A model generated the notes under the pieces. The model saw nothing but the letters and a program-made list of their open reading frames with translations. It searched no databases and was not told where the DNA came from. Made by a program: the position numbers and the translations under genes. A stretch of DNA of 8,127 nt from CAYSBK01 sp964429265. GTDB lineage: Bacteria; Planctomycetota; Phycisphaerae; Sedimentisphaerales; Anaerobacaceae. Shown piece by piece: positions 1-7,126 of this stretch (position 1 is the stretch's first letter; every line of letters starts with the position of its first letter). Location: the NCBI GenBank assembly GCA_964429265.1, contig CAYSBK010000109.1, positions 1 to 8,127 on the forward strand, written 5' to 3'.

Positions 1-34
1 CGGGCCGTGGGCTGGTGCCGGCAGGCGTTTGGCT

Positions 35-1732
35 TCAGCGGGTCAGCAGTTCGAATTGCTCGACGGTGAGACAGCGTCTTAGTTTCTGAAGCGCTTCCAG
101 CTCGACCTGGCGGACGCGTTCCTTGGTGAGACCCAACTCCCGGCCGATTTGCTTGAGTGTCTTTTTCTTCTTTTTGACGGGGCGCCTGCTCAGGCCGAAG
201 TGGTTGACGATTACGTATCGCTGTCTTTCATCGAGTTCTTCCTGGATAACGTCCCAGAGATCCCGGCGGGCGTGCTCAACCATCAGCACATCGGCGGCGG
301 TGTCGATCCTGAAGTCGCGGTGCAGTTCGCTCAGCAATGCGTCGGCGGCCTTGCCGGTTCGAACGGACCTTGGCGGGACCTTCCTGGCGTAGTCCCTGGC
401 GATGGCCCAGGATGCATGTGTGCTGAAGCGGATGCCCCTGGTGTAGTCGAAGGTTTCGACGGCCTGCATAAGGGAGATGTTTCCTTCTCCGATCAAATCC
501 GACAGTGCCAGTGCGGCCGAGGCGTGCTTCAGCGCAACGGCGACTACGACGCGGAGGTTTGCTTCAATAATTATTTCCTTCGTTCGGTCGGCCTCTGCCA
601 GGTAGGTCTCTATCTCGGTGAGCCTGGCGCTGGTGGTGGGGGCGGGGCTGAGGCCTGCCCGGCGCACCGAGGCGAGATACTTAAGATAATTATACCTTCG
701 GAAAAGCTCTACTTCGGTTTGCCGGTCCAGAACCGGCGCCTGTTTGAGCCGCTGCAGGTACTGGGGCAGAAGCGATTCTCCCGGCAACTGAAGCAGTCCG
801 TCGGTGGATTGCAGGCCGTTTGTCTGGAAGTTCAAAGGCTTGCCGAGTATCTTTTCGCGGGCGTTGTCTTCGAGGAACTCCTGGCTGGGGACGTATTCTA
901 TTCTGCGTGCGAGTATTGCCCTGGCGCGGCGCTGGTTGATGAGGCGATAGATTGAGCTTTTGCTGCGGTCGAATCGCTCCATCAGTTCGGCGATGGGGCA
1001 GCCCTGCTTATAGAGCCTGTAAATCTCGGCGGCCTGGGCGGGGCTTATCACGCCGGGGCGTCTCTTGAAGATTGGCCTGTCGGGATGGTTTTGCTCGTGA
1101 TTCAGCAGGATGTACCTGATGGTTTCGCGGGCGCGGCCGGTTTCTTGGGCGATGCGGGTTACAACCTGGTAGCGGGTCAGTGACGAACGCGACGCGAGGG
1201 CGTATGCCCGCTTTATTATCCGTCGCTTCTGGCTGTCGGAGAGCCTGGCAAAACCCTTTGCGCGGGTGACGAGGTTTGGGTTTTTGGCGACGAAGCGTTC
1301 GACGGCCGAACGGCGGAAGCCGAGTCGCTTTATGCCGTCTTCGAAGATGAACTTTCTTGCGGGAAGTCCGGCTCTTCGCCAGCGATGAATGGTCTTGGTG
1401 GATACGCCGAACTTTTCGGCCAGTTCGTCGATGGTGTAGATTTTTCCCTTCTGCTGGGTGATCGGCTTGGCCAGGCGGGTGCTGAGCCTGGAGATGAAGG
1501 CGCGGAGGTCGTCGGCAAGTTCGCTGCCCTTGATGAGGCTGTCTTCGGCGGTGCGTTTTGGATGGAAGCCGGTTATGCGGTAGCAGACGAAGTCCCAGGG
1601 ATATTGCTTTTCCGGCTCGATCAGGTCGAGCAGCTTTTCCGCGGCATCGAGGTGCTTGTCTCGGTGCTTGCGCGGCATAAAGCGCAACTGGGTGAGCAGC
1701 TCATCCAGCTTGGGGTGTTTTATCTTTCGCAT
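35..1732 (-). CDS. Sigma-70-family RNA polymerase sigma factor with three N-terminal HTH modules
   Basis: Probable transcription initiation factor that directs RNA polymerase to a promoter subset. Numbered from the ATG at 1732 (565 aa). Residues 1-95 are a basic region I do not recognise. Residues about 98-148 resemble an excisionase/MerR-type HTH (YTIDELAEKFGVSTKTIHRW). Residues 160-213 and 227-267 look like two further HTHs, the last resolvase-like. Sigma region 1.2 is at about 322-354 (LPQYLQRLKQAPVL), region 2 at 387-450 with DLIGEGN at 412-418 and FSTHASWAIARDYAR at 436-450, and region 4 at 484-553 with the recognition HTH ending LTKERVRQVE. No clear region 3 is seen. A run of five lysines (520-524) precedes the region 4.2 helix. 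The frame opens further to an ATG at 1783, but that start lies next to the candidate -10 element and has no Shine-Dalgarno, so I prefer 1732, although its own ribosome site is weak. The sigma assignment is strong; the regulon is unknown. Confidence 0.9.
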   Translation of the reverse strand: MRKIKHPKLDELLTQLRFMPRKHRDKHLDAAEKLLDLIEPEKQYPWDFVCYRITGFHPKRTAEDSLIKGSELADDLRAFISRLSTRLAKPITQQKGKIYTIDELAEKFGVSTKTIHRWRRAGLPARKFIFEDGIKRLGFRRSAVERFVAKNPNLVTRAKGFARLSDSQKRRIIKRAYALASRSSLTRYQVVTRIAQETGRARETIRYILLNHEQNHPDRPIFKRRPGVISPAQAAEIYRLYKQGCPIAELMERFDRSKSSIYRLINQRRARAILARRIEYVPSQEFLEDNAREKILGKPLNFQTNGLQSTDGLLQLPGESLLPQYLQRLKQAPVLDRQTEVELFRRYNYLKYLASVRRAGLSPAPTTSARLTEIETYLAEADRTKEIIIEANLRVVVAVALKHASAALALSDLIGEGNISLMQAVETFDYTRGIRFSTHASWAIARDYARKVPPRSVRTGKAADALLSELHRDFRIDTAADVLMVEHARRDLWDVIQEELDERQRYVIVNHFGLSRRPVKKKKKTLKQIGRELGLTKERVRQVELEALQKLRRCLTVEQFELLTR

Positions 1733-1785
1733 AGCCGGTTCCGATGTCTTCAGACAAACGGTGTTCCCACCAGTACAAAGCATTT

Positions 1786-1814
1786 ATTTTAGCAGATTCG
1801 CCGCGCAGCAAACA
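1786..1814 (-). promoter_or_regulatory. Possible promoter of the sigma-factor gene
   Basis: On the minus strand a TAAAAT hexamer (1791-1786) lies about 54 bases upstream of the preferred ATG at 1732, in a short AT-rich patch within GC-rich DNA. The hexamer 17 bp further upstream reads TGTTTG (1814-1809), a poor match to the -35 consensus, and it overlaps the right side of a perfect inverted repeat. The -10 is plausible and the -35 is weak, so the call is tentative. Confidence 0.28.
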
Positions 1815-1823
1815 GTGCTGCGC
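1803..1823. repeat. Perfect 8-bp inverted repeat upstream of the sigma-factor gene
   Basis: GCGCAGCA (1803-1810) and TGCTGCGC (1816-1823) are exact reverse complements separated by the 5 bases AACAG, giving a stable GC-rich potential stem-loop. It lies between the sigma gene and the small dockerin-like frame and overlaps the weak candidate -35. There is no T-run immediately after it on either strand, so it is not a textbook intrinsic terminator. It could be an operator, a weak transcription barrier, or chance. Confidence 0.5.
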
Positions 1824-1877
1824 CGGGCACGCGCAAGCGGAGCGGAGGGGGGCTGGATTTCTGTTTTTATTTGTGGG

Positions 1878-2036
1878 TTATGGTGAGGTTCCATCGAGCC
1901 AGAAGCGGGTGAAGATTTCGAGGTCGATGGTGTCGGCGGTTCCGTGGCCGTTGAGGTCTGCGACGCGGTGATACTTGAGGCGCTGAACGTGGTCAGCGGG
2001 GCCGTGGGGCAAGAGGCGGCGGACCTGGCGGTTCAT
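1878..2036 (-). pseudogene. Orphan dockerin-like C-terminal tail (possible gene remnant)
   Basis: A minus-strand frame of 52 codons starts at ATG 2036 and ends at TAA 1878. Its last 29 residues contain ADLNGHGTADTIDLEIF followed by TRFWLDGTSP and the stop. This resembles one calcium-binding loop and helix of a type I dockerin or dockerin-like repeat (DxNxDGxxxxxDxxxF...WL), the sort of tail common at the C-termini of secreted proteins in Planctomycetota. The third loop position usually held by Asp is His here, the usual partner repeat is missing, and there is no signal peptide or catalytic domain upstream. The frame stays open back past 2131 and overlaps the end of the zinc-ribbon gene in another frame, without recognisable homology. 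Best read as the decayed 3' end of a longer gene; a genuine small protein or chance similarity cannot be excluded. Confidence 0.35.
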
Positions 2037-2131
2037 GGTGATTACATTTACTTTGAGCCGACGGGGCCGAACGTTTTTTCCGGGCAGGCGAACGAGAGCT
2101 ATGGCGGGGAATCGCGCGGTGGTTAGCGTGA

Positions 2132-2794
2132 TCAGAAGGCGAATTCTCTTACCAGGGGGTCCTTGTTTTCGGCGAGGTTGCGTATGAATGCGGCGGCGGC
2201 GGCATAATCTTTGGGGAAATCGAAGTCGAAAAGTTCAAGGGCACTGTCGAACCGGCCGAGTTCTCTCAGCACTTCGGCTTTCATAAGGCGTTCCTCCGGG
2301 TCTGTTACGTCGAGCAGGTCAAGTAATCGTTCGAGGTTCATTGTCGCCTCGGGCGAGCGTTGCGGTGGGTTTGTGGATTTTTTTCGCGTGGTTTTGCCGG
2401 AGGAGCGATAGGAGTCGTTGGCGGCCCACCATGCGTGCAGGCGTATATACAATTCCTGTTCTCTTTTGCGGGCGACGCCGGTTTCTAAGGCTTCGAGGTA
2501 CTCGGCGGCGGACAGTTCTTTGACTACTTCAGCCGATTCCCAGTGGGCAGGAATCGCCCGTGATTCCGGATGCCGCCTTTCAAGTTCAGCCAAGACCTTG
2601 GCGTCTGAAATCCAGAAATAGCGGCCACAATTGCGGCAACTGGTAAGCTCGGGGAACTCGGGCAGCATAGGGGCAATCATTTTGCCGTCGGTCCATAGCC
2701 TCGCGCCCAGGGTGTTACCCGATTCAAGCGTCTGGACCCTGGCAGGCGCGTGGCACGCGGGACACTCGATTATCAGGTCCGGACCCGGCAGCAT
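2132..2794 (-). CDS. Protein of unknown function with two CxxC pairs and a helical C-terminus
   Basis: I do not recognise a named family. The start is chosen at ATG 2794 because AAGGA (2806-2802 on the minus strand) sits 7 bases before it. The frame extends to a TTG at 2896, but that adds residues unrelated to the compact zinc-ribbon start. The 220-residue product begins with LIIECPAC (C11, C14) and has SCRNCGRYFW (C53, C56), consistent with one zinc site formed by two knuckles about 40 residues apart. Between them lies a GNTLGARLWTDGKMIAPMLPE stretch that looks like a conserved core. Residues about 64-126 are predicted helical, 130-150 are a charged Ser/Thr/Lys/Pro linker, and 153-214 look like a degenerate helical-hairpin (TPR-like) segment (MKAEVLRELGRFDSALELFD). 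There is no signal peptide or membrane segment, so it is probably cytoplasmic. The zinc binding and TPR-like labels are inferences from residue pattern. Confidence 0.75.
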   Translation of the reverse strand: MLPGPDLIIECPACHAPARVQTLESGNTLGARLWTDGKMIAPMLPEFPELTSCRNCGRYFWISDAKVLAELERRHPESRAIPAHWESAEVVKELSAAEYLEALETGVARKREQELYIRLHAWWAANDSYRSSGKTTRKKSTNPPQRSPEATMNLERLLDLLDVTDPEERLMKAEVLRELGRFDSALELFDFDFPKDYAAAAAFIRNLAENKDPLVREFAF

Positions 2795-3165
2795 CTTTGC
2801 GTCCTTAAACAGTGCAAGGCGCGTTTGATCACGCGATTCTGCAAACAAAGTCTCGGAGGAGCAGTTAATCGCCCGTAGTGAGACGGAATGTAACAAAGAA
2901 GGATGAGGCTATCAACAAAAAACGCGGCAAAACCTTCGAGCGTGGTCCCGGGTGCAGGGTGGGGTGGTCTTGTCGGCAGGGCAGTGACGGGGCGTGGGCC
3001 AGCGAGATTGTGGATATGATTTGTGCAGGGGTAAGGCTGCTTATGCTGGGATAAATACAGGCGCTGATTGCGTTGGTGGGCCAGGGCGGCTATAATCCGG
3101 CCTGCGTAGCGCCGGAGGCGGGTGTATCTGCCGCGGGCGAGACGAATTTGTTTTGGAGTATCGCG
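2795..3165. other. Divergent intergenic region between the zinc-ribbon gene and argG
   Basis: A 371-base gap between genes transcribed in opposite directions. The argG side holds a clear promoter (3068-3096) and ribosome site. I found no convincing promoter for the minus-strand gene. A 38-codon frame at 2903-3019 on the plus strand has a purine-rich stretch directly abutting its ATG with no spacing and no recognisable product. No riboswitch, tRNA or ARG-box palindrome is evident by eye. Confidence 0.6.
3068..3096 (+). promoter_or_regulatory. Predicted sigma-70-type promoter of argG
   Basis: TTGCGT at 3068-3073 is followed after exactly 17 bp by a consensus TATAAT at 3091-3096. The transcript would start near 3103 and have a leader of roughly 60 bases before the argG ATG. 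The -35 keeps only the TTG half of the consensus, but the perfect -10 and ideal spacing in GC-rich DNA make this the best promoter in the window. Confidence 0.65.
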
Positions 3166-4389
3166 ATGGCAAAGGTCGAAAAGGTGGTTCTGGCGTACAG
3201 CGGCGGGCTGGATACGAGCGTAATTCTGCCGTGGCTGAAGGAGAGGTACGGGTACGACGTGATAGCGTTCGCGGCGGACCTGGGCCAGGGCGAAGAACTT
3301 CGCGGGATCAGGGACAAGGCGCTGAAGTCCGGGGCGGTGAAGTGCGTGGTGAAGGATCTTCGTCGAGAGTTCGTGGAGCAGTATCTCTGGCCTATGCTGG
3401 CCGCAGGCGCCGTTTATGAGGAGAAATATCTGCTGGGAACGAGCATAGCACGGCCGTTGATAGCCAAACACCAGGTGGAAATCGCGCAGGCGGAGGGGGC
3501 GACGGCCGTTGCTCACGGTGCAACCGGCAAAGGCAACGACCAGGTGCGGTTCGAGCTGACGTATATGGCGCTGGACCCGTCGCTTAAGATTATTGCGCCG
3601 TGGAAGGACCCGGCGTTCGAGTTGACCAGCCGGGAGGCGGCGATTGAATACGCCAAGCGACACAATATCCCGATTGAGCAAAGCAAGAAGAGCATCTATT
3701 CTCGCGACCGCAACCTGTGGCACATCAGCCACGAGGGGGGCGACCTTGAAGACCCTGCCAACGAGCCGAAAGACAGCCTTTTCGTTATGACGCGGCCTGT
3801 CGCTAAGACGCCGGATAAGGCGGATTATGTGCGGGTCGGCTTCGAGCGTGGTGTGCCGGTGAGCCTGGACGGGCGGCGGATGTCGGGGGTTCGGCTGCTG
3901 GAACGGCTGAACGAGATAGGGGGTCGGCACGGGGTCGGCCAGGCGGATTTGGTCGAGAACCGGCTGGTGGGGATGAAGTCGCGGGGCGTTTACGAGACGC
4001 CGGGAGGAACGATCCTGATGGAGGCGCACAGGGTGCTTGAAAGCCTCACGCTGGATCGCGAGACGCTGCACTACAAGCAGCAGGTGGCGCTGAAATACGC
4101 GGAGCTGGTTTATTACGGCCAGTGGTTTACGCCGCTGCGAGAAGCGCTGGATGCGTTCGTAAGGGCTACGCAGCGCAACGTTACGGGTACGGTTCGGCTT
4201 AAACTTTTCAAGGGCCGATGCACACCGGCGGGCGTGAGCAGCCCGTACAGTCTTTATGCGAAGGACCTGGCCAGCTTCACTATGGGGGCCGAGTACGACC
4301 CGACCGACGCGAAGGGTTTTATTCGCCTGTTCGGGTTGCCGATGAAGGTCGCAGCCCTGCTGGAGAAGAAACGAGGCACCAGGCGGTGA
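3166..4389 (+). CDS. argG: Argininosuccinate synthase
   Basis: Catalyses ATP-dependent condensation of citrulline with aspartate to argininosuccinate, the penultimate step of arginine biosynthesis, in the cytoplasm. The 407-residue length fits the family. The N-terminal ATP-binding PP-loop AYSGGLDTS is at residues 10-18, and the second family signature GATGKGNDQVRF is at 118-129. YEEKYLLGTSIARPLIAK (84-101) and YSRDRNLWHISHEGGDLEDP are also typical. The start is ATG 3166, preceded by GGAG at 3155-3158 with 7-base spacing; the frame continues upstream to TTG 3073, but that extension has no family resemblance and would overlap the -10 element. No other arginine gene is in the window. It is followed after 44 bp by the exported FGE/sialidase-like gene with no obvious terminator between, so read-through is possible. 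The sequence is intact, with all key motifs present. Confidence 0.98.
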   Translation: MAKVEKVVLAYSGGLDTSVILPWLKERYGYDVIAFAADLGQGEELRGIRDKALKSGAVKCVVKDLRREFVEQYLWPMLAAGAVYEEKYLLGTSIARPLIAKHQVEIAQAEGATAVAHGATGKGNDQVRFELTYMALDPSLKIIAPWKDPAFELTSREAAIEYAKRHNIPIEQSKKSIYSRDRNLWHISHEGGDLEDPANEPKDSLFVMTRPVAKTPDKADYVRVGFERGVPVSLDGRRMSGVRLLERLNEIGGRHGVGQADLVENRLVGMKSRGVYETPGGTILMEAHRVLESLTLDRETLHYKQQVALKYAELVYYGQWFTPLREALDAFVRATQRNVTGTVRLKLFKGRCTPAGVSSPYSLYAKDLASFTMGAEYDPTDAKGFIRLFGLPMKVAALLEKKRGTRR

Positions 4390-4433
4390 ATAGTGCGCAG
4401 TGAACGATGGACAGTTGTTAGGAGCCTGCAAAG

Positions 4434-7043
4434 ATGAAGCATTTGTTTGAAGCCGTGACGGGTGTGATTTGCATCGGGGGGTTGATGTTTTCGAGTTCGG
4501 TTAAGGCGGCGATGCCGAAAGGGCCGAGCTACACGAATTCGATTGGAATGAAGTTCGTTCGCATCGAGCCTGGGACTTTCACGATGGGGGTGGGCAAGAC
4601 TCCGCTGCCGCTGGAATTGACGAATATGCGCGGCACGCAGGCCGAGGGGGACTTCGACGAGAAGCCGAATCACAAGGTGACCATCACAAAGCCGTTTTAC
4701 ATCGGGGTCTTCGAGGTTACCAACAAGCAGTACGAGCTTTTCGATCCCCGGCACAAGGTTCTGCGGGGCAAAGACGCGGGTCTGAGCGAAGAAGACGACG
4801 AGGCGGTGATAAACGTCAACTGGTACGAGGCGGCGGCGTTTTGCCGGTGGCTGGCCGACAGGGAGGGTTTGCCTTACCGGCTGCCGACGGAGGCGGAGTG
4901 GGAATACGCCTGCCGGGCAGGGACGACGAGCCATTACTGGACGGGGGACGTGCTGCCGAAGGAATTTTATAAGAACCAGCGGATGGTCGGGGTCGAAGAG
5001 GATGTTTCGCTGAAGGTGGGCGAGACGCCTGCGAACCCGTGGGGCATTTATGATATGCACGGGAACGTCGAGGAGTGGTGCTATGACTGGTACGGGCCTT
5101 ACCCGGCCGATCCGCAGACGGACCCGGTGGGGTACGCGACCGGCGATTTCAAGGTTACGCGCGGTGGAAGCCATGCCACCCACATCTACTACCTTCGCTC
5201 GGCGAACCGGCTGGGGACGGTTCCGGAGGCCAAGCACTGGCTGATAGGTTTTCGCGTGGTGATAGGCGAGCTGCCGGAGACGGCGCCGCTTCCGCGGGCG
5301 CTGCCGCCGCTGAACCAGCGATGGGTCGTTCGGGACAACCCCGAGGACGTTACGAAAGGCCCGGACCCGGACAAGCCGTATTTTGCAGGCCCGCGCAAGT
5401 TTGTGCGGATACCGAAAGAGGCCAACGGGCCGATTTTTGCGGGGCACAACCACTGTCCCGCCATCGTGGAATGTCCGAACGGGGACCTTCTGGCGATCTG
5501 GTACACGGGCATCGGCGAAAGGGAACGGAATATGGCGGTCTGTGCAAGCAGGCTCGTTTACGGAACGGACCACTGGCAGCCGGCCTCGCCGTTCTGGGAC
5601 CCGCCCGACCGAAACGACACGGCTTTATCGCTGTGGTACGACGGCAAGGGCAGAATCTATCACTTCAACTCGATGTCGGTCTCTTCGAACTGGGCGAGGA
5701 TGGCCGTGGTGATGAGAACCAGCGACGACAGCGGGGCGACGTGGTCGAGTCCGCGGTTGATTCTGCCCGAGTTCAACCGCATGCACCAGGTCAGCGAGGC
5801 GGTGATAAGGATGAAGGATGGAGCCATCGCGATTACGCACGACGCCGGAAAGACGCTATGGGTGAGCCACGATGAGGGTCTTAGCTGGACGAATCCGGGC
5901 GGCACCATAATGGGCAACCATCCAACCGTGGCACAGCTCGACGACGGCACGCTTATCGGGATGGGCAGGGGCGGAGACGCCAACAACCGAACGCCGATGA
6001 GCATCTCGACGGACGGCGGGAAGACGTTCAGGTATAAGTCGACCGAGTTTCCACCGATCGGCGGCGGGCAGCGGCTTGTGCTGCTGAAGCTGAAGGAAGG
6101 TCCGCTGTTTCTGGCATCGTTCGGCAACGCGTACGGGTTGTCGCCGGTGCCGGTGATGGTTACCGATTCGACGGGCAACAAGTTCCAGGCGAGCGAGCTT
6201 TTCGTCGCGGTGTCTTATGACGGCGGAAAGACGTGGCCGCACAAGAAGGTGGTAAGTCCGGGCAATGAGCCTCGATTCGTGGAGTGCACGGACGGCGGCG
6301 CGGTGGTTCTTACGGGGCTTACCAGCGAGTACCGGGGGTACCTGTCGGCGTGCCAGGGTCTTGACGGGGTGATTCATCTTGTAAGCAGCCGGCAGCACTA
6401 TGCGTTCAACCTGAAGTGGATAGAGACGCCGCCCCCGCCGCCGGCACCACCACTGCGGGTAAAGCGGATGGTTGAAACGTTTGACGGGCCGGCCTTCGAC
6501 CTGGACCACTGGTTCCACTACAAGAGCTATACGGGGGACTTCACGGGCAAGGGCGGGTATCGGATCAATTCGATTATGCCCTACGGCGGCATCAGCAAGG
6601 TTGTCGGGTCCGGCTCCTTTGACGCCACATTCGAAATCAGTAACATCACGCCTCACCCCGGCCGGGGCCTTGACATCAGCTTCGGGTTCAAGGATAAGCT
6701 GGGTCAAACGTGGTTCCTCGGGGTCAACGGGCGGCAGATGGTGGTGTATTTCAAGGACAATCCCGGCGAAAAGAAAATCAAGCTGCCTCGTAATGAGCCG
6801 ATCAAGTTCGAAAACGGCGTGCCGCGGTCGATAAAGGCCCGTTTTGTGTACGATGAGAAGAGCCGCAGGTGTCGCGTTTTCTACGGCTTCAACGGTGCAG
6901 AACCGGCTACGGAGGCTCCGCGGAGCAAGGCCGGGCTGTATTTCTACAAGCCTTTCAGCGAGGCAACGGCTGCCTACGTGCTGGCGACCGACGTAAGCAT
7001 CGACGTGTCGCACTTTGAGATAAAGCCGCTGGAAGGTCAGTGA
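4434..7043 (+). CDS. Exported FGE-like / sialidase-like (BNR) multidomain protein
   Basis: An 869-residue protein with a likely signal peptide (MKHLFEA..., cleavage probably after VKA at 25), so it acts outside the cytoplasm. Residues about 31-278 form an FGE-sulfatase (SUMF1-type) domain with RLPTEAEWEYACRAG (149-163), GIYDMHGNVEEWCYDWYG (204-221), RGGS (243-246) and IGFRVV (271-276). The cysteines that in catalytic formylglycine-generating enzymes follow RGGSW are absent (RGGSHATHIYYLRSANR), so sulfatase activation is unlikely. Residues about 317-662 are a sialidase/BNR-type beta-propeller with four Asp-boxes: SDDSGATW (430-437), SHDEGLSW (478-485), STDGGKTF (525-532) and SYDGGKTW (594-601). 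The expected FRIP arginine is not clearly placed: the first propeller strand reads HNHCPAIVECPNGDLLAIW, while a VRIP lies about 15 residues earlier, so true sialidase activity is unproven. A proline-rich linker (665-673) leads to a beta-rich C-terminal domain (677-869) resembling a LamG-like sandwich. The start ATG has GGAG 9 bases upstream. A role in extracellular glycan binding or breakdown is inferred. Confidence 0.9.
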   Translation: MKHLFEAVTGVICIGGLMFSSSVKAAMPKGPSYTNSIGMKFVRIEPGTFTMGVGKTPLPLELTNMRGTQAEGDFDEKPNHKVTITKPFYIGVFEVTNKQYELFDPRHKVLRGKDAGLSEEDDEAVINVNWYEAAAFCRWLADREGLPYRLPTEAEWEYACRAGTTSHYWTGDVLPKEFYKNQRMVGVEEDVSLKVGETPANPWGIYDMHGNVEEWCYDWYGPYPADPQTDPVGYATGDFKVTRGGSHATHIYYLRSANRLGTVPEAKHWLIGFRVVIGELPETAPLPRALPPLNQRWVVRDNPEDVTKGPDPDKPYFAGPRKFVRIPKEANGPIFAGHNHCPAIVECPNGDLLAIWYTGIGERERNMAVCASRLVYGTDHWQPASPFWDPPDRNDTALSLWYDGKGRIYHFNSMSVSSNWARMAVVMRTSDDSGATWSSPRLILPEFNRMHQVSEAVIRMKDGAIAITHDAGKTLWVSHDEGLSWTNPGGTIMGNHPTVAQLDDGTLIGMGRGGDANNRTPMSISTDGGKTFRYKSTEFPPIGGGQRLVLLKLKEGPLFLASFGNAYGLSPVPVMVTDSTGNKFQASELFVAVSYDGGKTWPHKKVVSPGNEPRFVECTDGGAVVLTGLTSEYRGYLSACQGLDGVIHLVSSRQHYAFNLKWIETPPPPPAPPLRVKRMVETFDGPAFDLDHWFHYKSYTGDFTGKGGYRINSIMPYGGISKVVGSGSFDATFEISNITPHPGRGLDISFGFKDKLGQTWFLGVNGRQMVVYFKDNPGEKKIKLPRNEPIKFENGVPRSIKARFVYDEKSRRCRVFYGFNGAEPATEAPRSKAGLYFYKPFSEATAAYVLATDVSIDVSHFEIKPLEGQ

Positions 7044-7051
7044 GTAAAATA

Positions 7052-7084
7052 TTGGTGCAGACCGCGCGATAATTTCGATATTAT
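7052..7084 (+). promoter_or_regulatory. AT-rich patch, possible promoter of the prepilin peptidase gene
   Basis: The 83-base gap before the prepilin peptidase contains an AT-rich patch with TATTAT at 7079-7084 and GATAAT at 7068-7073, either of which could serve as a -10. The only TTG-type hexamer (TTGGTG, 7052-7057) is 10 or 21 bp away, neither of which is good spacing. A small imperfect palindrome (ATAAT, 6 bases, ATTAT, 7069-7084) is part of it. No intrinsic terminator for the preceding gene is visible, so the peptidase could also be read from upstream. Confidence 0.22.
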
Positions 7085-7126
7085 GGGTAGGTAGAACGAA
7101 CTGCCGTTGAGTTTCAGGGAGGTATC

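Larger units (their letters stand above)
1733..2131. other. Mostly non-coding gap between the sigma factor and the zinc-ribbon gene
   Basis: About 400 bases without a full-length gene. Contents are the 5' side of the sigma gene (an alternative start at 1783 would extend it into this gap), the possible -10 and the inverted repeat at 1803-1823, a short T-rich tract near 1859-1869, and the dockerin-like 52-codon frame. The zinc-ribbon gene upstream on the same strand ends at 2132, so sigma transcription could in principle also receive read-through from it. I see no tRNA-like or riboswitch-like structure. Confidence 0.6.

Noticed and set aside
149..955. 268-codon plus-strand open frame opposite the sigma factor
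   Set aside because: Antisense to the conserved sigma regions 2 and 4; Gly/Cys-rich translation with no family resemblance.
1803..1869. Intrinsic terminator from the 8-bp stem-loop and the T-rich tract
   Set aside because: On the plus strand the T-rich tract is more than 30 bases after the stem; on the minus strand the stem is followed by mixed sequence, not a T-run.
1944..2126. 60-codon plus-strand frame from a GTG in the intergenic gap
   Set aside because: No Shine-Dalgarno or recognisable product; it is the antisense of the dockerin-like frame, which has the better protein-level signal.
2903..3019. 38-codon plus-strand frame upstream of argG as a leader peptide
   Set aside because: It ends before the argG promoter, so it cannot be in the argG leader, and the purine-rich stretch abuts the ATG with no spacing.
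2773..4431. 552-codon minus-strand open frame opposite argG
   Set aside because: Antisense to a certain argG; composition is rich in Arg, His, Pro and Leu with no domain, as expected of a shadow frame in GC-rich DNA.
4254..5573. 439-codon minus-strand open frame opposite the FGE-like domain
   Set aside because: Overlaps a gene with clear domain motifs on the other strand; the translation is Arg/Pro/Val-rich without recognisable motifs.
5856..7013. 385-codon minus-strand open frame opposite the propeller
   Set aside because: Lies within the Asp-box and C-terminal domain coding region; no independent start signal or motif.
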